From: Cliona cf. orientalis
Taxonomy: Eukaryota; Porifera; Demospongiae; Clionaida; Clionaidae
Direction of reading: 5' to 3'
Length of the DNA stretch: 64,000 nt
Assembly: GCA_963930775.1 (NCBI GenBank)
Contig: OZ005695.1
Location: 5,208,001-5,272,000, forward strand
Shown: piece by piece, positions 1 to 11,690 of the stretch
Numbering within the stretch: the first letter of the stretch is position 1
How the letters are laid out: each line of letters opens with the position of its first letter
Notes under the pieces: model-generated
Database searches by the model: none
What the model was told of the DNA's origin: nothing
The model's input: only the letters and a program-made list of their open reading frames with translations
Translations under genes and position numbers: made by a program

Positions 1-900
1 ACTGCTGCATAAGCGATGATGTAATCAATACATGCGCTTGCGATCTTTGTTATCGTAAGCCATACCTACAGTGACTTGGACAAAGGCATGAGATAGAAGA
101 ATATTAGTGTTGAAGACGCTATCAGCTGGATGACAGTGGCTACTGTTGCTTGCTAACACTGGAAAGTGTTGGCCGCGCTGCCACGATGTTTGTGGCCATG
201 CCCATCATCATGGACTCGCATAGTACCATATCACCGTAGGCATTAATTTTCGTGGGTGGGAAAATTTCCATGACTGCCAAGTCAACCACGAAAATAACGA
301 AAATTAGCACCCCACGAAAATTATCCGCCATACGGTATGATTAAGTGCATGCTGGTTTGCTGGCCTAAGCATTTACTAATCTCATACTCGAGTGACAGTT
401 GCGCTTGGCTGGGTATTGGCAGGTTGACAATTAGCTTGAAGAATCAAAGAAAAATCATTCTCGATGATTGACAGCTGCATCAAGTACCGTGTTTATGCTA
501 ATAGAACGCAAGCAAAAAAAATAATTTCAAATCTGGTTTGCGCACAATTAGAGTCAAAACAATTCCAGGAAGTGAATTTTCTTGCGTTAATTAGATGTTG
601 CGTTGTAATAGAACAATTAGCATAGCTTTGAGCGACGACGAATAGTGGCTATCGATGGTATCGTACCTGTGCCCCTGGCCCCGATCATCACGAGGGTAGC
701 CCGAGAAAGGCCTTCTAACAGCCGCGACGCATGGTTAGCGATGCCACTGAATCGTGCTGATCGCAGCCTGAGGCCATGGCTGCTGGACTTTAAGGTACCA
801 TTAAATTGCGTGGGGAATATGACACCTAAACCACATCAAAGTCATTAGTGAGGTACATATTGTGTGAACACGCCCTTTTAATTGTCTAGGTCTCAGGGGT
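1..900. other. Intergenic, no gene recognised
   Basis: No conserved coding segment was seen on either strand. The short open frames here have no recognisable motif. The stretch near 790-830 shares a short word (CGCAATTTAATGGTACCTTA) with 9138-9157, so part of it is repeat-derived. Confidence 0.4.
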
Positions 901-1515
901 GTGGCTGCTAGAGCCGGAAGTGTTCATTTAATATCCTCAATGGACCGGAAGCCGGGCCGGAAGGGAGGGGCCAGGCCACGCCCAAAACAGTACCACCCTG
1001 TGCCTCAAGGACCACCATTCTCAATCAAGTGCCGATTGGCCACCGGAAGCCCACAATCAATCCCAATTAAAACACACAGCTTCCTCAAGGCCAAAACACA
1101 CACAAACACTTCAAGGCCGTTCTGCCACACCGCCCACGCAAGAGCTCACCTCATTTCCTGTGTGGGCGGGGTAACAACACGTCATCGCAACCACATCTGC
1201 TTCAAACCATCGTCAGCTTCCGTCCAGCCGTACGGTCCCCTCGATCGCACACCAGCGTACAGTGCGTCATTAACTGACATGGCCTCACCTTTGACCTCCT
1301 GCCACGCCCCCAAAGCCTCCTCGCGGGGTTCAAAGGTCACCACCGCTTCCGGGACACGCCCACCTATCGCCGCGGCCAAGTCCCAGGCGCCGATCTCCAA
1401 GCACTGGCCCGTGAAACCACGCCCAATCGGAAGCAACAAAACCAGCATTAATGCACACGCACACACTCCACACAGTGCCAGGAACACTCCCACATGCTTA
1501 ATTAGGCCTAATTAG
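901..1515. other. GC-richer segment with open frames on both strands
   Basis: This segment is clearly richer in G+C than its surroundings and is open on both strands (plus 901-1515, minus to 1182). The minus frame has its first ATG inside the reading frame and begins with a short hydrophobic run (MLVLLLPIG), followed by a polar domain of about 75 residues that I do not recognise. The plus frame is rich in P, S, T, H and R and looks like a shadow. Repeated CCACGCCC-like words, common in the repeats of this window, make a repeat origin possible. Coding status is unproven. Confidence 0.25.
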
Positions 1516-1518
1516 CTT

Positions 1519-2330
1519 TTTTTTTTTTCAAGGAGACCAGAACACTAAGCAGAAAAAAAATCGTCCAGAAAACCACATAATACACCTAGGATGCACAGTA
1601 GAGCCATACAAAGCAAGCAAACAACCTATACTGCAATTTTGAGAAAGTTTCTAAATAATGCACACCACGGGTATTCCCCTTTTTTCACGTAGCGCGTGGG
1701 CGGAAAATATTGCAAACGCATGGCTTCCCTATACAAACATGGGGAAACTTTAAACGGCCATAACTTTAATTCTAAGGTGTGAATCAAAAAAATCTGTCAT
1801 CAAATATAGTTCGATCCATTCTGCGTGCCCGTATAAGAATTATCTCCCCAAGTGCTCCCAATTCCCCCAAACATTATTTCTTGCAGAAATCTTTTTTTTT
1901 TCAAGCTAGCGTGCACACTAAGCAGAAAGAAATTGTCCAGAAAATCACATAGTACACCTAGAATGCACAGTAGAGCCATACAAAGCAAGTAAACAACCTA
2001 GGATGCACAGTAGAACCATACAAAGCAAGCAAATAACCTGTACTACAATTTTGAAAAAAATTCTAAATAACGCACACCACGGGTATTACCCGTAGCGCGT
2101 GGGTGGAAAACATTACAAACGCATGGCTTCCCTATACAAACATATGGGAAAACTTTAAAGGGCCGTAACTTCTTTAATTCTAAGGCGTGAATCAAAATTC
2201 TGTTCCATCAACTTTCCAGGTGCGATCCATTCTGCGTGCTCATGTAAACAGTTTGTCATGAATAGCTTCCCAGAGTCTCAAACATTAATTAATTATTTAA
2301 TAGTTTATTTCTTTCAAGCTAAACCACAAC
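1519..2330 (+). repeat. Two adjacent copies of the CACACTAAG MITE family
   Basis: Two head-to-tail copies start with variants of CACACTAAGCAGAAAAAA followed by TTGTCCAGAAAACCAC. They share internal blocks such as ACATTGCAAACGCATGGCTT and CCATTCTGCGTGCCCATGT. Fuller copies elsewhere (5262-5690, 58391-59190) end in TTTTTTCTACTTAGTGTG, the inverse of the start, so the family looks like a roughly 400-bp non-autonomous DNA transposon. No transposase is present. Confidence 0.75.
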
Positions 2331-2623
2331 CTAAGATAAAAGAATTTTATCAAGCAGTAATTAGTTAACGGTATGTCACCATTTTCTATCATACATGCCT
2401 GCTACAATAGGTCAGGTATGTGGTAAGGCAGAAAATCTCAAGTTGCAAATATTGATTACTATAATACTAATGCGTAATATATCTGAGAGTGACTTGGGGC
2501 TTGTATAAGTAATCATCCCCTAGTCTAGATCCAACGTAAGGAGCATTGCCCATGGAATGTTGTTGGTGTATGTCAACTGCCTTCCTAGCATCACTGGCAG
2601 TGGAAAAAAAGATGGAAAAAAAT

Positions 2624-2696
2624 TGGCCCCGGGTGGGATTCGAACCAGTGCACGCATTTGACACTGGTTGGCAGACACTGAGCTTAACCATTGCAC
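2624..2696 (-). repeat. tRNA-like (SINE-type) block, copy 1
   Basis: Read on the minus strand it carries an A-box-like TGGTGCAATGG (completed across the insertion at 3105) and a perfect B box GGTTCGAATCC, then GGGGCC and a run of Ts that could end Pol III transcription. The T-stem and acceptor stem do not pair properly, so it is a tRNA-derived repeat head or a pseudo-tRNA rather than a working tRNA. Confidence 0.6.
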
Positions 2697-3104
2697 TAGT
2701 CTATCAAGCTAGACCCTTTTTCGCCCGACGACCTTTACCTACTCTCCACACACGCGAAAAAGGGTCTAGCAAAGGTCAGTGTTGGAATGCAATTCATTAG
2801 GTGAAGCCATACGAGTGCGCGCTTGGCTCAAAAGCAAGAGAACAGCAGCAGATGGCCCAGTCTGATGTTACTATGTTTGAAAGTAAGTTCTAAAAACACT
2901 AAAAGCATAGTAGGCCTGGTCTAGTGCCTGTTTTGCCAATTGTTACTCTACACCCACGCATAAATTGCTTGCATGAATTTCAAAAGCTGAATCTGATTGG
3001 CCAGACAAAATTTGATTAAACCTGACCTTTGCTAGACCCTTTTTCGCGTGTGTGGAGAGTAGGTAAAGGTCGTCGGGCGAAAAAGGGTCTAGCTTGATAG
3101 ACTA
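2697..3104. mobile_element. Mutator-like MITE with 83-bp perfect TIRs and 9-bp TSD
   Basis: This is a 408-bp element. Positions 2697-2779 and 3022-3104 are perfect inverted copies (83 bp), starting TAGTCTATCAAGCTAGACCC. The 9-bp word CCATTGCAC stands directly before (2688-2696) and after (3105-3113). The uninterrupted sister sequence at 3321-3905 shows the empty site. Long TIRs with a 9-bp duplication are typical of Mutator-like elements (family knowledge). No open frame fits a transposase. Each TIR contains GGTAAAGGTCGTC. Confidence 0.88.
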
Positions 3105-3320
3105 CCATTGCACCATCTGGACAGTAGTCATTTCCTTCATACTTTAGTGGTTAGAAACTACTACGACTCTTATTTCAAAATTGAAAGTGAAAATCAAAAA
3201 TCTGAGACGATTCAATTATTGTTTTTGATCCACTCTACATGCTGATATAAAAATTATTGCACAATACCTTTTCCTGTGCTTCGAATGCATTATTTACATT
3301 ACATTACATTACATTACTTA

Positions 3321-3905
3321 CAAGCTAAACCACAACCTAAGATAAAAGAATTTTATCAAGCAGTAATTAGTTAACGGTATGTCACCATTTTCTATCATAC
3401 ATGTCTGCTACAATAGGTCAGGTATGTGGTAAGGCAGAAAATCTCAAGTTGCAAACATTGATTACTATGTCATAATACTAATGCGTAATATATCTGAGAG
3501 TGATTTGGGGCTTGTATACGTAATCATCCCCTAGTCTAGATCCAACGTAAGGAGCATTGCCCATGGAATGTTGTTGGTGTATGTAGACTGCCTTCCTAGC
3601 ATCACTGGCAGTGAAAAAAAGATGGAAAAAAATTGGCCCCGGGTAGGATTCGAACCAGTGCACGCATTTGACACTGGTTGGCAGACACTGAGCTTAACCA
3701 TTGCACCATCTGGACAGTAGTCATTTCCTTCATACTTTAGTGGTCAGAAACTACTACGACTCTTATTTCAAAATTGAAAGTGAAAATCAAAAATCTGAAA
3801 CGATTCAATTATTATTTTTGATCCACTCTACATGCTGATATAAAAATTATTGCACAATACCTTTTCCTGTGCTTCGAATGAATTATTTACATTACATTAC
3901 ATTAA
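3321..3905. repeat. Second unit of the ~590-bp tandem duplication
   Basis: This is the uninterrupted copy of 2315-3318 with only a few base differences. It shows the pre-insertion state of the site occupied by 2697-3104. It is bordered on both sides by short ACATT runs. Confidence 0.85.
3634..3713 (-). repeat. tRNA-like (SINE-type) block, copy 2
   Basis: The complete form of the block has an A-box-like TGGTGCAATGG and B box GGTTCGAATCC, about 50 bp apart on the minus strand, with a T-run directly downstream. Stem pairing is poor, so no amino acid is assigned. Confidence 0.6.
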
Positions 3906-3907
3906 TT

Positions 3908-3993
3908 ACATTACATTACACGCTCACATATTCTTTTATCTTAGGTTGTAACATTACATTACACGCTCACATATTCTTTTATCTTAGGTTGTA
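3908..3993 (+). repeat. 43-bp tandem repeat, two copies
   Basis: Two identical 43-bp units run 3908-3950 and 3951-3993. Each contains ATTCTTTTATCTTAGGTTGT, the inverse of the start of the 590-bp unit upstream. Confidence 0.85.
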
Positions 3994-4346
3994 ACTACTT
4001 AGTGTGTAACAAGCTACCGTGCACACTAAGCAGAAAAAAAAAACTGTGGCACATAAGTATACGTACCTGCATTGTATAGGTTCGCACAAATTAATATGCA
4101 CTTAGGCTTACTTTACATTGATTGTTTACCATGTAGATACATACACTGCAATACTTTATGTACATTTGGTATATATTACTATGGTAACAACATCTAATGT
4201 CACTAAAACCATTCTTCAGTAGAGTAGAGCATCCATAGTCAAGTCATGTTCAAAACAGCTACCCTAGCCCACAATAATTTAATCAGTGTACAGTGCCTGT
4301 ACGATTTAGCATTGGTATACCATAGTAACAATCATGTGACCAAGTA

Positions 4347-4416
4347 CCTTAGATGATTTCCACCCGCTCCAACTGCGCCGCAGGCGCAGTTAGAGCTTGC
4401 TGGAAATCATCTAAGG
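4347..4416. other. Hairpin with ~33-bp arms
   Basis: The arms 4347-4379 and 4384-4416 pair over most of their length (CCTTAGATGATTTCCA against TGGAAATCATCTAAGG, then AACTGCGCC against GGCGCAGTT), with a small internal bulge and a GCA-sized loop. The size is compatible with a small-RNA precursor, but a MITE remnant is equally possible. Confidence 0.6.
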
Positions 4417-4420
4417 AGCT

Positions 4421-4620
4421 ACCATGCACACTAAGCACAAAAAGTTCCACATGATTAGAAACATGCATGTATGTAATATTCACACGCTACAGTATAATAA
4501 TATTATTATAGTCATCCCGAGTATTACTGTAAAAAAAATGTCCAGAAACCACCACATAGTTGAGCTGGATGCCCATACAATCGGAAACAAGGCCGTCTAT
4601 GATCCTAATAGAGCCTAGAA
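4421..4620 (+). repeat. CACACTAAG MITE fragment
   Basis: The segment starts GCACACTAAGCACAAAAAG and later carries TGTCCAGAAACCACCACATAGTTGAGC-type sequence known from the other copies. The right half is missing or replaced. Confidence 0.55.
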
Positions 4621-4648
4621 AACTCAGAGTATATGATCAGTGTTGAGA

Positions 4649-4816
4649 TTCAGTACCAGTGGCCGCTGCAATACGTTAGTTCCTACTAGTACTCAAGATC
4701 ACCACAGCACACACACAAGGCTAGGGGAAGAGGTTCAGTACCTGTGGCCACTGCAACACGTTACTTTGTACTAGTACTCAAGATCACCACAGCACACACA
4801 CAAGGCTAGGGGAAAG
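4649..4816 (+). repeat. ~85-bp tandem duplication
   Basis: Two adjacent units start TTCAGTACC at 4649 and 4734 and share a long block ending GCTAGGGGAA. They differ at several positions in the first 40 bp. Confidence 0.8.
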
Positions 4817-5009
4817 CACAAAACAATTTTAGTTATGTTTCTCAACTAGATGTACTTTCCCACACATCCACACATACATAACTGTATTACCCCACCTACC
4901 TCTCAGCAAAAACGGGAGAGTTACTGTTGTGACTGATTCCTCATCCATTCAGCAAGTCTCTGGATACAATACCAGCTCCATGGTAGCCTATGCATGTACT
5001 GGACAAGCG

Positions 5010-6115
5010 ATTTTCTAAATAACGCACACCGGGACTCAAAACATTGCAAACACATGGCTTCCCTATACAAACATATGGGTAAACTTTAAAGGGCCGTAAC
5101 TTCAATTCTAAGGCGTGAATCAAAATTTTCTCATATCAAATCTCGTTTTTCGACCCATTCTGCGTGCCCATGTAAAAATTACGTTCCCAAGTGCTCCCAA
5201 TTCCTCCACGAATTAATTTAGTCTTTTTTTTCTACTTAGTGTGTAATAATTAGTGTGTAACAAGGAGACCAGAACACTAAGCAGAAAAAAATTGTCCAAA
5301 AACCACCACATAGTTGACCTGGATACATAGTAGAGCCATACAACGCAATAGCAGGCAGCCTATATATCAATTTTGACCAAAGTGGGTAATGGTCGTCACA
5401 TTGATGTGCGTGCGTGGCCCCGCCCATCACATAGCGCGTGGGCGGAAAACATTGCAAGTGTATGGCTTCCTATACAAACATATACGAATACTTTAAAGGG
5501 CCATAACTTCAATTCTAAGGCGTGAATAAAAATTCCCTGCCATCAAATTTCGTGTTTTGACCCATTCTGCGTGCCCATGTAAAAATTATGTCCCCAAGTG
5601 CTCCCAGTTCCTCCACGAATGATTTCTTTTTTTTTTCTACTTAGTGTCTTAGTGTTTTAGTGTTTTTTAGTGTTTAACTATTAACTACTTAGTGTTAGTG
5701 TTTTAACCAAGCAAGCCTATACACACTAAGCAAAAAAAATTGTCCGGAAACCACCATATAATTGAGCTAGATGCATAGTAGAAGCATGCAATGCAAGCAG
5801 GCAGCCTAAACTTCAATTTTGGCAAACATTTGGTAAAGGTCGTCACGTTTATGTGCGCGTGAAGCCCCGCCCCTCACGTAGCGCGTGGGCAGAAAACATT
5901 GCAAACGCATGGCTTCCCTGTACAAACATATGGGGAAACTTTAAAGGGCCGTAACTTTAATTCTAAGGTGTGAATCAAAATTCTGCTTCCAAGAAACTTC
6001 TAGTTATGACCCATTCTGCGTGCTCATATCAATAATTTGTCGTGAATGTTTTCCCAGAGTCTCAAACATTTCTTTACTTTATATTAAATTCTTTTTTTTT
6101 TTTATAAGCTAAACC
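5010..6115 (+). repeat. Cluster of CACACTAAG MITE copies
   Basis: Three head-to-tail copies are present: a left-truncated one (about 5010-5255) and two fuller ones (about 5262-5690 and 5695-6115). Each has the conserved block around GCATGGCTTCC and CATTCTGCGTGC and ends near TTTCTACTTAGTGTG or a derivative. The copy at 5832-5844 carries GGTAAAGGTCGTC; the one near 5386 has a variant. Confidence 0.75.
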
Positions 6116-6892
6116 ACACCATAATATAAAAGAATTACAACAACCTGTAATTAAGAAATACATGTATTTGTATGCGGGACCATAGAATGTAACCATACAA
6201 GTTTTATGAAGCATTATTATTCAAAAGCCTCGGCAAATCTTACTATTGTGTGGCACACACAGCAAATGATTCATGTGGGCCATGTACCACTTGTCAGCTA
6301 CCATACGTACAAAGTCTATTTGCCAAGTCCAACAACAATGTGCACACAAGTTGCAATTACATTTCATACGGACCTGTACTATTATGTGCAAAGCCTTGAC
6401 GAATCATTGTTGCATACCATTTCCCGCTGATGAGTATGTATGACATTGTGTGTACATACATAATAATATTATGCCAAATCTCAAGTTGCTCGCACATAAT
6501 TTTAATCATAAGGCAGAGTATTACAAACATTAACCGATATGCTACATACTGCAGCTGTTGATGGCTACCTGAAATTCCAATAGCATAATAATTGTACTAT
6601 CCAGCTGAAGCTACTGTAGCACTTTGTGAATGACCACCTGACACTCCTTTATCACTTGCAGTCGTCACAGTTGTCATACCACCCCCAATGAGTCCACTAT
6701 ATCCACAGTTGCAGTGGCACCCACCTATAATATTATAATATTATTGAGCAATGGTTAAGTTAATGTCCAGGACCCACCGTATCATCCACTGTGGAAACTA
6801 GATTGATATCCTTGATCCCTGTCAGCTGATGAAGTTGGAAGTTGTCTTTACTTTTCTAATATCAAATATTATTATCATTATAATATTATTAT
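6116..6892. other. No gene seen
   Basis: This AT-rich stretch has one open frame (6206-6430, plus) without a recognisable motif or composition shift. Short ATAATATTAT words are scattered through it. Confidence 0.4.
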
Positions 6893-7451
6893 CTCCCCAG
6901 TAGCAATTTACTTTTCTGTGGTTATGAGGTAATTATAGTGTAATTATGATGAAACCTATGGTGTAATCTCTTAGGTAATCTATGAGGTAATTATGAGAAA
7001 ATTCAGGGCCTCGCTGGAGCCTTTCTGAGGCTTGAAAATCAGTAAATATGTAGAGTATCTTACGCGTGTATCCAGCGAATAGATTACAAGCTGAGCGCTA
7101 CTTTCTCTGAGAAGTACTGTTGGTTGAACTTCACGTGTTTTCTTGGCTTACGTAATGCCATGGATAAATAAAGCTAGCCTTGCGCTATATATAGCACGCA
7201 TCACTGCCACAAGGGACTGGCCCGCACGCGACTGCAGCAGCGTGACCAACCTGAACTTCGGAAGGAATACTGTGTTGTCGAGTTCGTCTCTGTGATTGAA
7301 GCATCGAAACTTGTCGCTATCAAGGTTGAGAGTCGAGCCCGGCTTAGACGCCATCTCCATGATTTCTGGGGCCAGAATCGATCGATGTGTACGCATTCTA
7401 TTGACGACCTTTTACCACATGCACCATTACACTGTGCAGCTAACTGGGGAG
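6893..7451 (-). mobile_element. CCCCAGTAGC MITE, inverted copy
   Basis: The element runs from CCCCAGTAGC to GCTAACTGGGG. Its inside matches, in reverse, the elements at 13117-13796, 42609-43190 and 48968-49470: the block GAGGCCCTGAATTTTCTCAT and the far-end word GGTGCATGTGGTAAAAGGTC. The open frames at 7148-7396 and 7292-7498 lie within this repeat and are not taken as genes. Confidence 0.7.
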
Positions 7452-10400
7452 ATGGTCAAGGGTTCATTATAGTAACAACTCAAGTTGGTATAATATAGCT
7501 ATATATACCTATCAGAATTAACAACTCTTATAGACTTACCGATGAAATGTTGGCTTCGTAATAATCTGATGTCAAATGCTGATGCTGAAGATACATTTTA
7601 GGTATAGCTAACTTGCAGCCGCTGAGTATAAATTGTTTATAGTACTAACTATACCTATAATACAAAGTACATGAACCTTAGTGGTTTGAACTTACCATAA
7701 TTCGGAGTTTAATTAGCTATTACACCAAATCCAGTTTTATGTTGATATGACTGGTTGAGACTACACTCCTTGCTGATAATATTGTGTTAGTGAAAAAAGT
7801 AAAATTAATCCAAGTTTATAATATCAGATTCTGCTAATTTTATAATAATGTGAGACAGAGCCCCTTTGCACAATCATTAACATAATATTATTAATAATTA
7901 TGCTACAATATTATTATAAATACATTAGCTATATAATATTATCAGAAACGTATGCAAATTAATGAACTGCTATAAAACAAGCTTTAGCTATAGAGCTACC
8001 TAGCTAGATGGGACACCTCAATATACAGCTTCAGAGTCGTCACAATCTCTCAATCTCTGTAGAGTGTTACCGTGTGTGCGGATTAGGTGAGTATAGTGTA
8101 GAACAGTATAAATAATAGACGGGTATACAAAAATAATACATTAGCATGGCAGAGACTGTGGGCCCAGGCTATTAGCTATATAGCTAGCACAATTTCAAAG
8201 GCTAGCCAGAAGTTCATACACTAGACTGGCTTTCAGGTTTAGGGCTGGTTCATTCACCATCCCACAGTGCATGATGGCTTGGTCATTGCCAAACGCATGT
8301 AGCTCATGCAACAAACTGGCATACACATACACATACACAAGTTTATTTACCTCGTTTCGATCAGGGTGAGTGCGGCTTCGCTGGACTCCACCTAGTGAAG
8401 ACAGGCTGTCCTAGCGAACTCTAAACGTAGTGCCAACTCATCCTGTAGCTAGTAGCTAGTGCCGCTCTTGGACCGATCGCTTGGATGTCCTCAGTAGCTC
8501 ACGTTCTGACGTACATTAGCCAAGGCTAAGGTGACCTTTGCGCGACCCCGAACAAACCCGCAGGTATGCTTGTTTGTCTTTATTAATTAGTACGCGGTAT
8601 CCGCGATTGGGCGAATGCGTCATAGCCTGCGATCGAGTTTGTACAGACTATATGGACGTACATGGAATACGGGACTTCCCCCGCACGTTAAAACCACTAA
8701 ATCTAGCATTTACTCGGATATGAAAGTAAAACTAAAAATTCTGCCCACAACATTTTTGAAGATTTTTCATTCTGTCCATGTATATATAAATTTTATCTCA
8801 TAAAACCCTTCCCACGGCTAGATAAGTTAATTATTTACATTACATTACTTTACATTACATTACTCATACGGAAATTCTTTTTATCTTATGGTGTAACTTA
8901 GTGTGTAGTAAGTCGTTGCGGTTAATAGTTAAGAAAGAATGCTTTGATCTTGCTTTGATGTGGGCAATTACCGGTCTTTTCTTCAGGGGCCACTTCCGGT
9001 CGCTAATTACACGCGCATAATCATCCCTGGCCGATTCTGGACATGCCCACCTTCGACCAAAAACACTCGTATGGCCTCTTCGGCCACGCCCCCTCACGAT
9101 TCGCTAATTGAATTAGCCATTCCTCACGCTCATGCCCACGCAATTTAATGGTACCTTAATAGTGCAGTTCCAACTAAGGTCAGTCCCGAGTGTAGTTTAG
9201 TACCCTCATGAACGACGAACGACACTTACAATTTGGTTAACTATAGCTAGCAACGAGTCTGAGAGACAGAGCGAGATATAAATATAGAGGCTTCCAGAAC
9301 GGTTCATTACTAAGCAGGTGTGGTTTAACCGTGCAGCACGCAGTTTGAGCATGCGCAATAGCCTCACCTTAGCATTATTGCACTAATTGGATTCATAGAA
9401 AATAATTACAGACAGTCGCTTCCGTTCTGATAGAATACAAACAATTCCTGGAATTGAATTTTCTTGTGGTAATTGGATCATGCGTTCTATTAGCATAAAC
9501 ACGGTAATAACTGGGCCTTAGGTGTGCAGTGTGATTCAGAGAATTTACAAAATTCACATTTCAAGTTTTTCAGGCTTTTCATAGAGGGGTTCATATGTTT
9601 TTTATGGCATTTTTTTATGCTATTCAGGCCATTTCACATATCAAGTGTTCCTAAGGCCCAATTTTTACTTTATGTTCACACATGCGTGCAAGTACGTGTA
9701 GATATAATTATATAATGTGATGACTAAGAACACCTAAGTAAAGGATCGAGGCTCTTTACAGTGCTCAGAAAATTGAACATGCAACAAAACAAGTCTCTGG
9801 TGGCATAACTGAATGTACATGCAATGTACCAACAGTCTGTAGTATGGGATATTAGTAGTACCAGTTTACTGTTGCAGGCGTCTCAAATCTACCAGCGCAA
9901 ACGCCTTTGCACTACATGCATTTGATCTCCCCGTACTTTTGTGGATTATACCACAACATGTGCCCATACTTACTTTAATTGAATTCTTGGGCTTATATAT
10001 AACTGGAGTGCTATAACCCATGCACTGCATTTGCATACTGCTGTTGCTCACGAGCTTGAAGTAGAATTTAAATTTTATGCTTTCACTCTCTCTCTGAGCA
10101 TGGGAAGGTGAACATCTTCAAATGCTACAGTTAATATTCGCTGTATCAACATTTAGGAAAGTTACACTGTACACACGAGGCCAATCTGTGATGCACATAC
10201 ATCAAATAGTAATTCTGAATTCTTTCTTCTTTTGGCTTCAGAACCCCGGGCAACTTGACTACAGAGGCACCAAATTCTGCTCAAGGGCAATTATAACCAC
10301 AGCTAGTCTTTGTGGATGTAGTGAAATTGTGCAATTAGCAAACTATCATCCATACATGTATGCATACACACACATTTCCAATCCCCTATCAAGATTGTGA

Positions 10401-11604
10401 TGCACATGTAGCATATTATTATACATGTATATGTAGTTGCTCAGCCTCGTCTCCTGGCCTTCTACTTTTAAGAGAGAGGAGTGAGATTTCAAGCGCCATG
10501 TTGATTGATAAAGGCCCTAACAGCATGGACACACGTTTAGTGCGAGAGTGAAAAGGTCAGGAGGTCATCCTATACTTTATCCATTTGGAAATTTTTATGG
10601 ATGTATTTACAGAAACTTTAATTTGATACATGCGCGCATGCGCAAACAGTGACCAGGCCCTTTTTCCTCCTCAAATGGCCTGCGAATGAGGCTTAGATTA
10701 ATAGGCAATGTTGCTGCATGTCTATAACGTAATACACGACCATCCACTATAGTACACTAGAATAGCAGACCCTTCCTCCCTGTGTGATGATATGCATATA
10801 GAAAATTGCAGTACCCATCATTGTTATAGTTGCACAGTGTCTATCTTTCAGGAATGGAGGGTCGGCGGAAGGCGTTAAAAGCTAGGATTAGGTATACTCC
10901 GTGAGCATGCAGCAGTTATGGCTACTTAATTCTCAGATAAATGTTAGTGTGCAGAAAGATGACAATTAAGTGACCACACTTATTATGTATGTACAGTGTA
11001 CTGGGTGCAATTAGTAAGCTGCTTAATTTAAGAGACCTTATAAATTAGATAGTGTCAGAGTCATTGTCACGGAGGTAGTAGTTTCTGTTTTGGTGCTTTC
11101 TTGCCATTACACATCTTGCAGGAAAGACGGCAAGTGAATTTGCCAGTTATAGTTTATACATGTATGCTCAAACAGGATGTAGCAAATGCTCATGAAATGC
11201 TTCAGTATCATACACCATGCTATTTATAAAATCAATGTCCTCCCTGCACTTATTCCTTTATACTCCTTCCATGCTAGGAAAGCTCTTTAATTCGCAGCAA
11301 TATTTATAATAGAATTGGGGTATATATGTGTACAATAATATAGATGACTGAGATGGCATCTGAATGTAAATATAGATGCATACAGTACAACATGTATATG
11401 CAAATGCATGTATTACATGTACTTGTACTAGTAACCCGAAGCAGTCTTGCATGGGGTCATAATATGTATAAATTTGAAGGGAATGAAGTCTTTTAATTTG
11501 GGCGTGCTGTAGGTACTACAAGCTATGATTTGTACATTATAATATTATACATATCTATTGGATATACTTATATATATAGAACCTTATCAAAATTCTTCTT
11601 TCAG
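7452..11604. other. Upstream flank, no exon recognised
   Basis: The missing VPS16 N-terminal exon should be here or farther left, ending one base into a codon. No segment with the expected Trp and Tyr-Arg-Lys pattern and a matching donor was found. The stretch holds AT-rich DNA, a fragment near 8828-8905 resembling the end of the 590-bp unit, and short open frames without motifs. Confidence 0.4.
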
Positions 11605-11690
11605 CTATATTCCCAAGAGTGAAACAGAAGAAAAAATCCCAGCAAATTACAATTTATACCCAGTCAGGACGAATATTGTCCACTATTCCT
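11605..11690 (+). CDS. VPS16: VPS16 exon 1 of those visible
   Basis: The acceptor is TTTCAG and the donor is CCT|GTAAGT. It codes for [20 protein letters not shown] followed by RILSTIP, the strand of the propeller that ends in an IYxxSG motif in animal VPS16. The first two bases complete a codon from an upstream exon that was not found. Confidence 0.85.

Larger units (their letters stand above)
2315..3318. repeat. First unit of a ~590-bp tandem duplication, interrupted
   Basis: The unit begins CAAGCTAAACCACAACCTAA and is nearly identical to 3321-3905. It is split by the insertion at 2697-3104. Without the insertion it is about 589 bp. It contains the tRNA-like block at 2624-2696. The adjoining tandem unit ends near a copy of the inverse of its start (ATTCTTTTATCTTAGGTTGT), so the duplicated unit may itself be a transposon. 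Confidence 0.8.

Noticed and set aside
901-1515. 204-codon plus-strand ORF as a gene
   Set aside because: Its composition is low-complexity (P, S, T, R, H), the opposite strand is also open, and it has no motif or splice context.
2624-2696. Functional tRNA gene
   Set aside because: A and B boxes are present, but the T-stem and acceptor stem do not pair and the block is part of a duplicated repeat.
7148-7498. Opposed ORFs of 82 and 68 codons
   Set aside because: Both lie within the CCCCAGTAGC repeat, whose other copies are open in parts but do not keep a common protein.
10122-10400. Missing VPS16 5' exon (an FRK-V-LY stretch looked tempting)
   Set aside because: The surrounding residues do not match, and no donor gives the one-base phase needed by exon 1.
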